A stretch of 64,000 nucleotides of DNA. Source: Eucommia ulmoides. Lineage: Eukaryota; Streptophyta; Magnoliopsida; Garryales; Eucommiaceae. The position numbers and the translations under genes were made by a program. The stretch lies in NCBI GenBank assembly GCA_016647705.1, contig CM028338.1:13484240-13548239 (forward strand), written 5' to 3'. Below the pieces are notes generated by a model. It was not told where the DNA came from, ran no database searches, and saw only the letters and a list, made by a program, of their open reading frames with translations. Below, piece by piece: positions 1-10,857 of this stretch. The number at the start of each line of letters is the position of its first letter. Within the stretch, counting starts at the first letter, position 1.

Positions 1-183
1 GCATTATTACTTTGTTATTTTTGTTGTTTGGGTATGCACCTAGTTAATTGATTTATTCCACTGTGATATAAAGATAATAATTAATTTAGGCATAAAATTA
101 ATTATTTGATTTATTGAATTTTGTTCTGATTATTTTTAATTACCCAATTCACCCTCCCTCTTGGGTATTCTACTGGGCCAACA
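1..183 (+). mobile_element. 3' end of a family C LTR, cut by the window edge
   Basis: These bases align with the last ~180 bases of the solo LTR at 4,264-6,690 and end in the same GGCCAACA. The next bases, atatt, correspond to atatc at the uninterrupted site in copy B (about 30,671). This places the element junction at 183/184. The rest of the element and the other target-site copy are outside the window. Confidence 0.85.
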
Positions 184-540
184 ATATTAATACATGATTG
201 AAAATAACTGAGAGAATTCTCACCTGACTAATCCCTTAGGGAAACTTGACATTTTGTGGAGTTTTACGGCCATATCCTACTTGAGGCTGTCGACGAGGAC
301 TTGAAAACTTCCCGTGAGAAATTTACCTCAGATAAAATGTGCCCCAATCATAGATTGGGTTTCGATGATGCTTGTTTCTTTTTTAAGGATTATGAATTTC
401 ATTTTTTAAATTTTGAATTCTTCCCCAACCCTAATAGGGGCGAATCTTATCAAAGAATTTCGATAGAAAAACTGGATATAATATGCCATAGTTTTAGCTA
501 GGGTGTAAGAATAAATCCTAAGTGTTTGAGATAATGTTGT

Positions 541-1253
541 AGAACCCACATGGGTTGCCCATGTATCCTAAACGGAGTGCATGATTTTTAATGTTTGATT
601 GAGATTGGAAATCTCCTTGGTTTATTTTTTGTCTCGTGATGTCTCTGTGTCGAACAATGACCTTTAGATGACTGAGACCCACCTGGGTTATCTACATACC
701 CTGATTTCCTAGGTCAAGAATCAAGTTAAAATGTAGTTCGGCCCTCACTTTGCTTATTTTTTCAAATTATTGACCCAACCCACATGGATTTCCTACGTAG
801 CTTTGTGAGATACCAAGGATTAGGTCGAAGCACAGGTTGCCCCTATTGTTTTTGTAACAAAAGGAGTAAAATCAGCTTACCAAGGAAGTTGGGGGACTTC
901 TCCATATTTGCACCCTAGTATAGGGCTGAGAGAATGTCATAAAGTTGACACTTCTCCAGTTTTAACCAGACCTGCTTAGGTTTCTCACGTACCTTGGTGA
1001 GCTACCAAGGATCAGGTTGAAATGTAGTTTGCTTTAAATGATTTTATTATCTCCCCCTTTCTTTTTTCTTTTTTTTTTTCAATTGGCCACCGAACCTGTA
1101 AAGGTTGCCTATGTGTCCCTGTTTACACAGAGAATCCGGTCGACACGTAATTCATCCTTAATAAATGATTTCTATTTAAGGGGACGACCGAACCCGTATA
1201 TGGTTTGCCTACATATATCAGATAACTAAGAATCATGTTGACACATAGTTCAT
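541..1253 (+). repeat. Cluster of six ~65-nt paired-arm repeats (copy A)
   Basis: Copies lie near 541-585 (partial), 674-741, 771-836, 965-1,031, 1,089-1,154 and 1,187-1,253. Each begins near GACC, then has a small hairpin of the AACCC...GGGTT type, then CTACGT or CTACAT, an inner hairpin, AATCAGGTC, and ACGTAG or ATGTAG before TTC. The arms pair within each copy although the bases vary between copies. I do not recognise this motif by name. It recurs in seven other places in the window, always in family A LTR or family A internal sequence. Confidence 0.75.
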
Positions 1254-3208
1254 CTCGAAATAATTGATTGATTGATTTTTTATTTTTGTCAAGGTGTTTT
1301 ATTTTACGTTCCAGACGAAAATGAATGTTATTTCCATAGGAAAATCTCGAATAGGATGAAAAGTGCCCCCATCAAAGATTTGATAAGTTCTGTTAAGGAA
1401 TCTAATCTAACATTTCTTATTGTGTGATTATGATTATTATCAGTGAAAATACCCTAGCCTACCACTGGATGAGAAGCTAAGCCGGTTCATCTCGCTATTT
1501 GTCGGAGTTGATGAAAATAAATTTGGGATCATTCATGTGAATCCCTAAATACACTTGTCGACGTGTTTATTGATGATGAAGGAAAAGGATTTACGAAATG
1601 GGAAGTCAATTCCTAGGATTTTCCCATGGTGTGACACCTAGGCTATTCAATCTTTATTATATTGGTAAGTATTTCATGGGTTAAATTCAACTGCCAATTT
1701 TGCTTTACCATGAAATGACCTGATTCGATCCTGATTTGACTCTTTTTCTATTTGACCTTCTTCTGATTTAACCTTACATTTGATTTGATCCTTCTATTTC
1801 TTGTTTTTCATGAAGATGTGACACAAAGCAATTTGACTATGCCCAAAGCATTAATTAGAGCATGTCTTTTGACATTCCACACATCTCAAGGTAAGGTTAT
1901 ATTCTTTAGATTATCACCTTTTAATGGTTCAAAAATAATATTTTAAAATCGAAAAAAAAAATCATTTTTAACAAAAAAGTGGTGCAACGTGTAATTTATG
2001 CATCCCTTCGCATTGGCTTACAAATATGGGACAGGCCAGTGGCCTGACTGCTTTGAAAAAACAAGGTAGGGAGAGGGAGGTGAACAATTTTTTTCGACGT
2101 TCTTTAGAATTTTAGCTGCTTACACTTGATTCTATTCAAGTTTCATCCGTCAAAAGGTTAGTTTATGATATTTAGATAATTTCCCACTTAATTTTCTCAA
2201 GTTTTGATGAATTTTCAAAACGCTAAAATTAGGGTTTTCTCCATTTTTGAAAAACCATTATTTCTTTCACAAACTATGCATTCTCTTGTAGTTTGTGGTT
2301 TGAATGCTTAATGAAATGTATGATTTTGAGTTTATTTCATGGTTTATAGTAGAAATGAGTAAAGTGCTTCCCTACCCTTAATGCAATGGTGTTCTTCAGC
2401 TTCCTGAAATGGTGCAATGTCAACTTTTCTTTGTTCTTATGCCTGTATATAATGTTTGATCATGTTTACAAGGTATTTTATGTGTCAATTTTGGTTAAAA
2501 GGTGTTCATGTATATAGACCTATGTCCTTGCTCGTTTTTTGGGCAATTTGTCTCACATTTCCCATTTTAGGGTAAATGTGTTTGAAAATTAGTTTGAAAC
2601 ATTTGTCATTTTCTTGGTTTTGACCTTCCTACCAAATGAAAAACCATAGTAAAACTATAAATGACATTTTCATTTTAGTTTTTCGAAAGTGATTTTTTTT
2701 TCTTCTTTGTTTTTTATACAAAGTTTATTTTATTTTTCTTTAGAAGAAGAAGTCTTTTATTTATTTATTTTTTCTTTATTATTGTTTTTGTTTTAGATTC
2801 TTGGATATTTGTTTACCTATTGTCTTATGTTCTCTAATGGTTTAGTTTTTTCTTGAAACATCATGGTTTAATATTTCATGTATGTCCATTATGAGATGGG
2901 TTTGCAAAACTTTGTATATCTCACTTTTAGGGGCAAGACTTTTGAACTTGAATTTGCCAATTACACCTTACTTTAGCTAATGAATGAAACATACTTAGTT
3001 TAAAGATGGTAGGACATACCTATCGACAATGGAAGGATGAACTTGTTCCCTCGTTCCTCGTGTTTGGCCAATGGTAGGCTATGAGAGGTTTGTCTTGCCA
3101 GTTTATGATGGGTTCTTTGGAACAATGGAGCCGATGAATCTGACACTCCTTCTGAAGGTCAATTTGTAACCTTTGAAATTCCAACTTTACCCTTAAACCA
3201 AAGTCCTA
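1254..3208. other. Non-coding stretch between repeat cluster and mobile-domain pseudogene
   Basis: The stretch is AT-rich with long T runs and no coding potential that I can support. It is collinear with 31,754-35,211 in copy B once the solo LTR there is removed. The site near 1,530 (tgaatcccta) is the empty site for that LTR. It may hold upstream or intronic sequence of the mobile-domain gene, because a T-rich tract ending in ttctttcttag precedes the first coding segment at about 3,242. Confidence 0.6.
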
Positions 3209-4263
3209 ATGATAAAACTTGATTCTTTATTTTCTTTCTTAGACGATACTATGTCAGCGGTAGGTTCTTCGGGTAATGGTGGTCGTCGTCCTTCCCGTTC
3301 TAGTGGGAAACTGACACCCCCACTTAGATTGAGGACTTCAAAACACTCTCGAGGTCATCCTAGGGCATCAGCGCTTAGGATTTCTAATGATGCACCTACC
3401 ATTTCTTCTTCTATTGCTGAAAAGTCTCTACGAGAGCCTTGAGTTGCTGACCCATCGATGACTAGGTCATTGGGTACTTCTATGTTTCATGGGCCTGTTA
3501 GCCTTTCAGATACGGCCAAGATGGGAACGAATCTAGACTACTTTCCTCCAGAGGGCAAGGCGCCTGACTAGGGCATTCCAGAGGATTTCCCTGAAGACGA
3601 TTTTGAACTTGGCGATCTTGTACCATAACCTTTTCGTGACACAACCCTCACATTCGATGCAGAGCGGCTTCAACATATAGTGCGTGATGATTAGTCCTTA
3701 GTAGGAGACCTTCGAGATCATCATCTATATATCTGCATTCTGCTGAGGTTCTTCACTAAAACATTTCTAATTTTAACTTTTCTTTTGAAAGAACAATATC
3801 TTATTGCTTTACGGGTTGATTTTTGTATAGGTCAACCCCCATTGCAATGGAAATTTTAGCGGGTCGTGGTAATCTTTTTATACTCTCTACTGGAGGAGGA
3901 TGCACTCTGACTACCGTGTTTTCCTCCACAAATGCAAGTTTAGATATTTTCTCACTATTCAGGCTTTCCGCATAGATCAGGGTTATCCTAATACCTTGTT
4001 AGAACAATGGTTTTCCTCTATAAATGAGCTTCACTTGGTTTGTAGGGAGCTAGTGCCGATGCCACTTGATTGGGTGATGATTACTAGGGAGTATTTCCAA
4101 GGACAAGTCATTCCATTGAGGCAAACATTGTGGGCAGAGGCAAACGAGCTCCTTGGAGAGATTCTAGTAGAGGTGAGGACTGCAGAGCATATTTGGCAGA
4201 ATCGTCTGTTGGCTGAGTTGACTTCCATAGCCCCTACTTCTGAGGACCCAGAGTTAAGGGACT
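3209..4263 (+). pseudogene. Plant-mobile-domain-like gene, N-terminal and middle fragments (copy A)
   Basis: The first open stretch has an ATG at 3,251 and a Ser/Gly/Arg-rich, probably disordered start (MSAVGSSGNGGRRPSRSSGK). Reading continues through several in-frame stops with acidic, Phe-rich sequence up to about 3,740. A second open stretch from 3,900 to 4,283 encodes about 127 residues with a Leu/Trp-rich helical look (for example LDWVMITREYFQGQVIP); its last residues belong to the inserted LTR. Neither piece alone identifies a family. They are joined to the mobile-domain core at 6,696 because copy B shows the pieces contiguous. The gene is broken by stops and by the solo LTR starting at 4,264. 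It lies antisense to the surrounding gag-pol. It could instead be a captured host gene of another family. Confidence 0.5.
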
Positions 4264-4531
4264 TGTTGATCCTAAGATTTTGATAAACAATTAAGTATTG
4301 ATATTTTGATAGAACTAATGTTTAATTAAGTGTTTCAGTGATTTAAAGTTCCAGTAATGAAGACGTCAAATTGAATAGATGAGAAATAAAGATGTCAAGA
4401 TGATGAAAAAGAATTAAGAGTTTGAAGAAATTAGGAAAAACAACCCAGGTGAATCTTAACTCTTAATATCCCATTTAGGAACACACACATGGCACAAAAT
4501 GTTTGTATTATTTATGTGTGTTTTGATAAAA

Positions 4532-4709
4532 TGAATTTATTTGCTCCTATGTGTATTTGAAAAGAAATATTTATAAATGGTTAAAATGGAATTTGAGAAA
4601 GTTAGTAGAGCTAATTGAGATGAATTTATTTGCTCCTACGTGTATTTGAAAAGAAATATTTATAAATGGTTAAAATGGAATTTGAGAAAGTTAGTGGAGC
4701 TAATTGAGA
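4532..4709. repeat. 89-bp tandem duplication inside the solo LTR
   Basis: Bases 4,532-4,620 repeat almost exactly at 4,621-4,709 (for example ttatttgctcct followed by tgtatttgaaaag). The few differences indicate a fairly recent duplication in the upstream half of the LTR. Confidence 0.9.
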
Positions 4710-5289
4710 AAAGAAATTAGTTGAAGGGGCAAAAATGTAAAAGAGAAAGAATTTAAAATGAATTTAGAAAGGGTTCTAGCATTGGTGAGTCGACTGGTAA
4801 GTCGACCGGAGTGTAAGAAGGGAACTCTCTGTATCTAGCAATCGACCGGTGAGATTAAATGAAACTCTTTGAATTAACAAGTTGACCGATGAACGCAGCA
4901 GGCTACATCCTGAATCGAACAATCAACTGACCTGTCGACTGGTGGCTCTGTTTCAGGATCATGTGGATTCCGAAATAATATCTAAAAGTAGCTATTTTTT
5001 GTTAGGATTTGAGAGAGATTTAAGGGATTTGGTGATATTTAAGATATGATTCATATATTAATTAAATCCTATTGATTTGGTACATTAAATATTAATGTTT
5101 CTCAATTTGGTACTTGAAATAGTTTCTATTCTTATTAATTGAGATTGAGAAATACTTTGGATTTAATTAAGGGATTTGAAAGTTGTTTTTAAGTTAATTG
5201 AACCAAAATGAAGTCATTATAATATAAGGGGTCTATAAGTGCTATTAATTATCATGACTCATGTAAACTAGCTATTAGAAGGTATTTTC

Positions 5290-5310
5290 TTATTCCTTTA
5301 AATAGACCTG
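5290..5310 (+). promoter_or_regulatory. Possible LTR TATA box
   Basis: A TTTAAATAGACC stretch lies near 5,298, about 1.03 kb into the 2.4 kb LTR. It is followed by a purine-rich leader-like sequence. Another TATA-like stretch (tataatataagggg) lies at about 5,218. The position suits an LTR promoter, but nothing marks the start site. Confidence 0.35.
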
Positions 5311-5555
5311 CGAATTTCATATATCATTAAGCAGTAAAGAAGAGAAATCATATCACATCATAAGAGTGAGCTTTTCTAAGAGTTATATTTCTGAGAGTTT
5401 GTGAGCTATTTTAAGAGTGATCTTGAAGATCAATTGCGATTAATATTTGTTACTACCGGATCTGAAGTTACATTGCTTTATCTTATTATTCTGTGGATTT
5501 CGGGTGAGATTTGTCATTGCATTACTTGTTTATATTTTGGAAATTGATCTTAGAA

Positions 5556-6171
5556 ATTGTTTCTGATTTTTTAAGAAAATATTTTTACAAACAATTTCTT
5601 AAATCTAATTCCGTGCTCTAATTTGCTACCCATATCTTGTTAAAATCATATTTTTTTATCTCACGTATTTCTATCATTAGTTGGGATATTAATTGAGTTA
5701 TTGTTTATTTGGGGTGGTAGAAGCTCCGAGTGAGATTTACTTCTTATCAATTTTTGTATTGGGGAGTTGTGACGGGTTAAATAGCATTGTGGGTATTTAA
5801 TCAGGGGTAGTTTGGTTTCAGTCTCTTCCTATAAAGAGTGGTAGTAATTCTTCCCGGATAAGAATTGTTTCTGATTTTTTAAGAAATTGTTTTTACAAAC
5901 AATTTCTTAAATCTGATTTCGTGCTTTAATTTGCTACCCATATCTTGTTAAAATCAGATTTTTTTATCTCACGTATTTCTATCACTAGTTGGGATATTAA
6001 TTGAGTTATTGTTTATTTGGGGTGGTAGAAGCTCCGAGTGAGATTTACTTCTTATCAATTTTTGTATTGGGGAGTTGTGACGGGTTAAATAGCATTAGGG
6101 GTATTTAATCAGGGGTAGCTAGGTTTCAGTCTCTTCCTATAAAGAGTGGTAGTAATTCTTCCCGGATAAGA
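5556..6171. repeat. 308-bp tandem duplication inside the solo LTR
   Basis: Bases 5,556-5,863 recur at 5,864-6,171 with few changes. The junction is marked by gataagaattg at the end of each copy. The duplication lies in the downstream (R/U5-like) half of the LTR. Confidence 0.92.
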
Positions 6172-6277
6172 ATTGTATTTTGAGTGTTTTTGTAAAGGTT
6201 CCATCCTTGCCTGTGAAAAGGATAATTGGAGTGTTTTGTGAGATTTTGATTATTGAGCCGTAGTGATAAAAAGAATT

Positions 6278-6396
6278 AGGTTAATCTTTAGCCTGTAAAA
6301 AGATAGGTTATTCTTGAGCTTGTAAAAAGTAAAGGTTATTCCTGAGCCTGAGAAAAAGAAATTGTAAAGGTTGATTCTGAGCCTGTAAAAGAATCG
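6278..6396. repeat. Four short tandem units in the LTR 3' part
   Basis: There are four degenerate units of about 28-35 bp, each with aggtt followed by gagcctgtaaaa or a close variant. They sit about 300 bp before the LTR end. Confidence 0.7.
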
Positions 6397-6695
6397 GTGT
6401 GCGGGTTTGGTTCCTACCTTTAAAGGGATCTTAGTTTTAGTGGGTGCAACCTCCGTGGAGCTCGAGGGACTGGATTGGCCAAGTGTAACTTGGTGAACCA
6501 GTATAAATCTTTTGTGTGCTGCATTTTGTTGTTTGGGTGTGCACTTAAATAGATCATATTATTCCGCTGTGTTATAAAGATAATAATTAATTTACGCTTA
6601 AAATTAATTATTTTATTTATCAAGTTTTATTCTGATATTTTTTTAATTACCCAATTTACCCCCCCTCTTTGGTATTCTACTAGGCCAACAGGACT

Positions 6696-7800
6696 AGTAT
6701 TGTCAGGTCTTATTTTTTCTATTCTTCGGCAGTACCTTCGTGGCTCATCAAATACTACCATCCCTCTTCATTTTGTGGGGACTTTGAGCGACTTGGCCAT
6801 CCTAGCAGAGTTCGACTAGGGGAGCTTTACCTTCGTGGATTTCTTAGCGGCTATATGTATACGTGTGCCGAATCAGGAAGGAAATGTGAACGAATTACGG
6901 CAATTTCTTCACGTGAGATCATTCTTTTCGTATATCATTAATTTCTTATTTTTATTCTTTTTTAGTTTCCTTAATTACCTTCATTTCTTTCAATTTATTA
7001 CAGTATTGGGCATATGAGTATCTTTCCTCTTGTTGCGCATACTCTACTGCAGAGGATAGATTTCTTTGTAAGGGCTCCTCTTTCAGAAATCACATGGTGG
7101 CCGATACTCTGTTGGAGTTTTTTATGCGCACTAATATTATCTGGCAACTGTATCGTCGTGACCCTCGCTGAGTAGACATGTGTCCTGCGAGGACTTTATT
7201 TGCTCAACGTTGCAGCTTTAGAGGGCCATTTACTTAGGAGATGTTCATAGGTAAGAAAGCCACATTTTAGCTTTCTGGAGAGTTACGCCATCCTCTCTGG
7301 CCTCCGACTATGCGGTTTAGGTCTTACGCTGCTTTCACTGATATTGATAGATTCAATCGAAAGGTTGCTACAGATGTCTTAGTTACTCCACTGACTCTTG
7401 AGAAAGAGTATCTTCAGCGATTTTTATGAGTATCGATTTGTCTTCAGAAAAACATAGCATATATAGTGGGTAGTAGTTTATTAGGCCATAGGAGGTGCTG
7501 ACTTTCTGGACGAGTCATAGTGACGAGGTGGTTGTTCCAACTATTGAGCTAGATGCCATTAGAGTTGAGAAATATGCTTTTAGAGATAAGTGTGAGTGGC
7601 TCTATCGGGATAGCGATGACTTGAAGAGAGGGATCATTAGACCTCGTGCTTTATTATTCGGTCATTAGATTCTGATCTGTTTCTCGGAGGTTTGTACGAG
7701 CACTCTTGGTACAGTAGAGTTTGCGGCTAACTTGGAGGCTTCTATTTCATTTGCTACACCGACCCTATCGACATGGGGTTCAGGAGAGGGTACAGACTAG
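6696..7800 (+). pseudogene. Plant-mobile-domain-like core, with one intron (copy A)
   Basis: The translation contains SLAEFD*GSFTF-type sequence, then FLAAI, then a Gly-Asn-Val-Asn-Glu-Leu stretch, and, after a 91-bp interruption with GT...AG ends (6,913-7,003), YWAYE. This W-G...FL...L..WAYE arrangement is what I know from the aminotransferase-like plant mobile domain found in some plant genes, MULEs and Ty3/gypsy elements. Further down come LLEFFM, a Tyr-Arg-Arg stretch, RCSFRGPF, SYAAFTDIDRFN and LTLEKEYLQRF. At least five stops and some frameshifts break the frame, several where Trp is expected. Copy B has the same intron at the same place (37,937-38,027). The C-terminal part is displaced to about 14.0-14.9 kb by the 5.3 kb element. 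The family call is by motif only. Confidence 0.6.
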
Positions 7801-7948
7801 CCTATGCCAGACCTTTGATAGGCATAGACATATTTTTTTATTTTTTCTTTTGTTGTACATGTTTTTTAACATGTTTGTACTGTAGTAGTGGATATAGTTG
7901 TACATTTATCATTTTATTCAAGATTAATGTATGTGTTTTTCGTTCTTT

Positions 7949-7951
<3 letters not shown>

Positions 7952-8018
<67 letters not shown>
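7952..8018. repeat. (TA)n microsatellite
   Basis: About 33 TA units. The matching place in copy B (about 38,970) has only a short tgtatatc, so the array expanded in copy A after the duplication. Open frames made of alternating Tyr and Ile across this run are artefacts. Confidence 0.97.
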
Positions 8019-8020
<2 letters not shown>

Positions 8021-8636
8021 TTTCCTTTTATTATTGTCTTTATTCATGGGATGTATCTATATTATCCTAGTTCTTTATATTTATTATCAATGTGGTGGAA
8101 AGTCGGTAGTGTAGTTGCTTATCTGATCAAAACACTTTTTCACTTATTAGATTAGTAGCATGTATTTCTCTATCAACCTATACTAATATCATTTTTTTTT
8201 AAACACAGATAAATTTCTGATTTTTAACTTAATTATGATAAAAAAAAAAAAAAAAAAAAAGTATTTTTATGTACGAGTGTTTTCTTATCATATCAGGATA
8301 TTATGTCGGGCTACTTTGGGTGCCACCCTCCTTCTCTAGAGAAAGGAAAGAGATCGGTCCACCTTTTTTACCAAAAGAGGCCACTCACTAGGTTACACTG
8401 TCTCTTCCCCAGAAACGGGAGACCTAGCAGTATTATTGCTCAGTCTGGACAACTTTGACCATTTTCGAATAATAATTTTGCAAATTTAAAGAAAATTAAA
8501 ATGTACCTGATAAATTACGAAGCTTCACCGAGTTACTGAGGATGGGCCACTCCTTTAGAGTCTGGTGTGCCGTTGGATGTCAGCGTACTTGTGTTTTTGC
8601 TTTAGAATAATCGACCAGACTCCATGCCTAGAGGAG
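8019..8636. other. Non-coding stretch with a poly(A) run
   Basis: It holds an A run at about 8,241-8,260 and otherwise no recognisable feature. It is collinear with 39,000-39,774 in copy B, which has an extra ~150 bp (about 39,450-39,650) absent here. It is probably intronic or spacer sequence of the mobile-domain pseudogene. Confidence 0.6.
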
Positions 8637-9310
8637 TGGTAGAGGAATATTACGTCGCTACTTTCACAACAAGTGTACGGATTAAGTTTTATAGAATAGT
8701 GAATGAGAAGGGTTGTCGTATCCATAGGGATTGGATTAAATTGTTGCTAAGTACAGCAATTATTATAACCGAACTTTATTTAGGCGATTAAATTTAGGTT
8801 TTTGGTTTTTAGTATATACTAAACTAAATTAACAATTAATTAAACTATAATACTAAGTATATTATATATGGGATTAGATTATCTAGGGATTAACTTTGTT
8901 TACTTATACGTGTTTGATTTAATCTAGCTTACATTAATGGTATTAAACCTATCCGATAATCTTGGTATCATAAACTCACTCACTACCTCTCCTTAGTATA
9001 AAGTGAATGAATATGTGACTTCGCGTCAACGCCGATGTCCCCATCTAGCATCTAACAACGCTAATCACATGAGTCTCGCCCCAACCTCACGGATTGCACA
9101 CTTTCTAATACTCTCCTAAGTTATTAGATCGTCTCGTTCTGTTTAAACCCTAGTCCGAATCTGGGGTTACCTCTCCCAATTGTCAAACCCTATATTCTCC
9201 AACCAACCAAAATACCATAACAAGCATATAATGAAAGTAATAAAATGACAAACACAGTCGAATAGAGAGGAACAACCGTGAATGAAACACTATTTTCTCA
9301 AATACGATAG
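8637..9310 (-). repeat. Truncated left (3') LTR of the family B element, copy A
   Basis: It aligns with 39,775-40,450 and contains the conserved block tcgtatccatagggattgg at 8,716-8,734. The remaining ~770 bp of the LTR are missing. Sequence after about 9,310 matches the internal region instead. Confidence 0.88.
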
Positions 9311-10289
9311 AAAAACTTATTTGATTTGAACAATTAAAGTGGTATGGGAATACGATATAAAAATGACAAGCAAGTACTCTAATATTGAACCAATTAAACA
9401 TTTGCCCAAAACCCAATCGATCACTTCAAGTAGCATAAACAAATACTAACTTGATTTTGACTCATATTGTGCCTTTGGTTTAGCGACTTAAGTTTGGAAA
9501 ACGTTTTATTGGCCAGGGAATTTATTACATGTTCAGAATTGAAACCGCTATAGACTTTGACAAGGTAACGAGGGGTAAACATTTTACAAGGTAAGCTACA
9601 AAGGCTTAAGCGATAAAAATGAAAGCCTAAATCATGTCTCCTGAACTACCTCGCCTAGGATTTCACCTCAACTTTCCCCCAATCAAGTTCTAGATTCCCT
9701 AAAATTGTCATGAACCTACTACTGAATAATTCGTGTCAAATCGTTTGAATAGCTATACAATGAGTCTACGTGATCGTGCAATTTAGGATCAAAAATTACT
9801 TTTACCTAATCGACTTGCCAAGCACATAGAACACATGAATGGGCATTATCCCTGACCTCAATCTACATTTAGGGGATAATTTTCATCATCAGGTAATGAC
9901 CCAGAAGAACTCAACAACTTAGCACACAATTACTCCTTTATACATAAACATATTGATACTAATACTAAACAAACATGCTTACAATTAAACAATAAAATAT
10001 TTAAACTTAAACTACATAACTAATAACAAGAAAACATAATAGAATACTACATATCACCCCCAAACTTAAAATGGGCAATGTCCACAACGACTCAACATCG
10101 AACTCAACAATAGAAATAAAGCATGATGACGAAGGGGGTTAGAACACGTACCTGGGAGGCGAGACAATCTCGCCTCCAAATGAAGTCAGTGGTGATGGAT
10201 GAATTTATTTGAAAACTTGGGTTGCCTCCTAAGAAGCGCTTGGTTTAATGTCCTCAGTCTGGCATGAAGAAAGGCTCGTCAAAGAGCGG
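9311..10289. other. Non-coding internal region of the family B element, copy A
   Basis: AT-rich, without an open frame of interest. It matches 41,895-42,785. A PPT-like tract on the minus strand (plus-strand cacccccaaactt) is at about 10,046-10,058, well inside the element. Confidence 0.7.
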
Positions 10290-10857
10290 ATTCTGCCAGT
10301 AGTATGTGTCATACAACACAATATATGGGTCTTAGTTCAAAATGCCATCAAGATTGGCGAGATTTGGCAATAATTGGCTGGTACCCTCAACGTGATTCTT
10401 CTTTGGATTTTGTGCTTGGTAGGTGTAGATGAACAGAGTTGGAAGTGGGGGAGGATAGGTAAGCCATATCGGATCCTCATAGATATGATCGTCTTGGATC
10501 GGGGGTGGCATCACAACATGGATCTCAAGAGGTGAGTACTCAAAATCATCTTTTGATTTATCATCTACGAACAATTCTTGAGCCTCGTCCTCTTTCGAAT
10601 CATCTTCAATATACAAACACAAGTTCCTTCTGCTTGTATCCGGTTCCTTGTCATGGATTTTGATGAATATGGCATGTGCGTCTCTCAGTGCCAACACTTC
10701 TGACTTGGCCTCAATAAAGCAGATAAACTGACCGATTTGCGTTTTAAGAGACGTTACGGTCACATCAATTTCAGAGCAAGTCATCTCAATATTGTCAAGA
10801 CGATCTTTATGCTCATTGAGCCGGTCATTTGTTTCCCTCCAGAATGCCTAAGTCTCT

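Larger units (their letters stand above)
4264..6690 (+). mobile_element. Solo LTR, family C (TGTTG...CAACA), 2,427 bp
   Basis: The insertion starts TGTTGATCC, ends GGCCAACA, and is flanked by ggact on both sides (4,259-4,263 and 6,691-6,695). Copy B has the uninterrupted site (gggactgg at about 37,713). There is no internal region, so this is a solo LTR left by recombination between two LTRs. Internal tandem duplications and short repeats explain its length. The orientation is chosen from a TATA-like stretch and the look of the transcribed half. A Ty1/copia origin is possible but rests only on general appearance. Confidence 0.92.

Noticed and set aside
7773..8155. Overlapping open frames rich in Tyr-Ile on both strands
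   Set aside because: They are created by translating the (TA)n run and have no coding signal.
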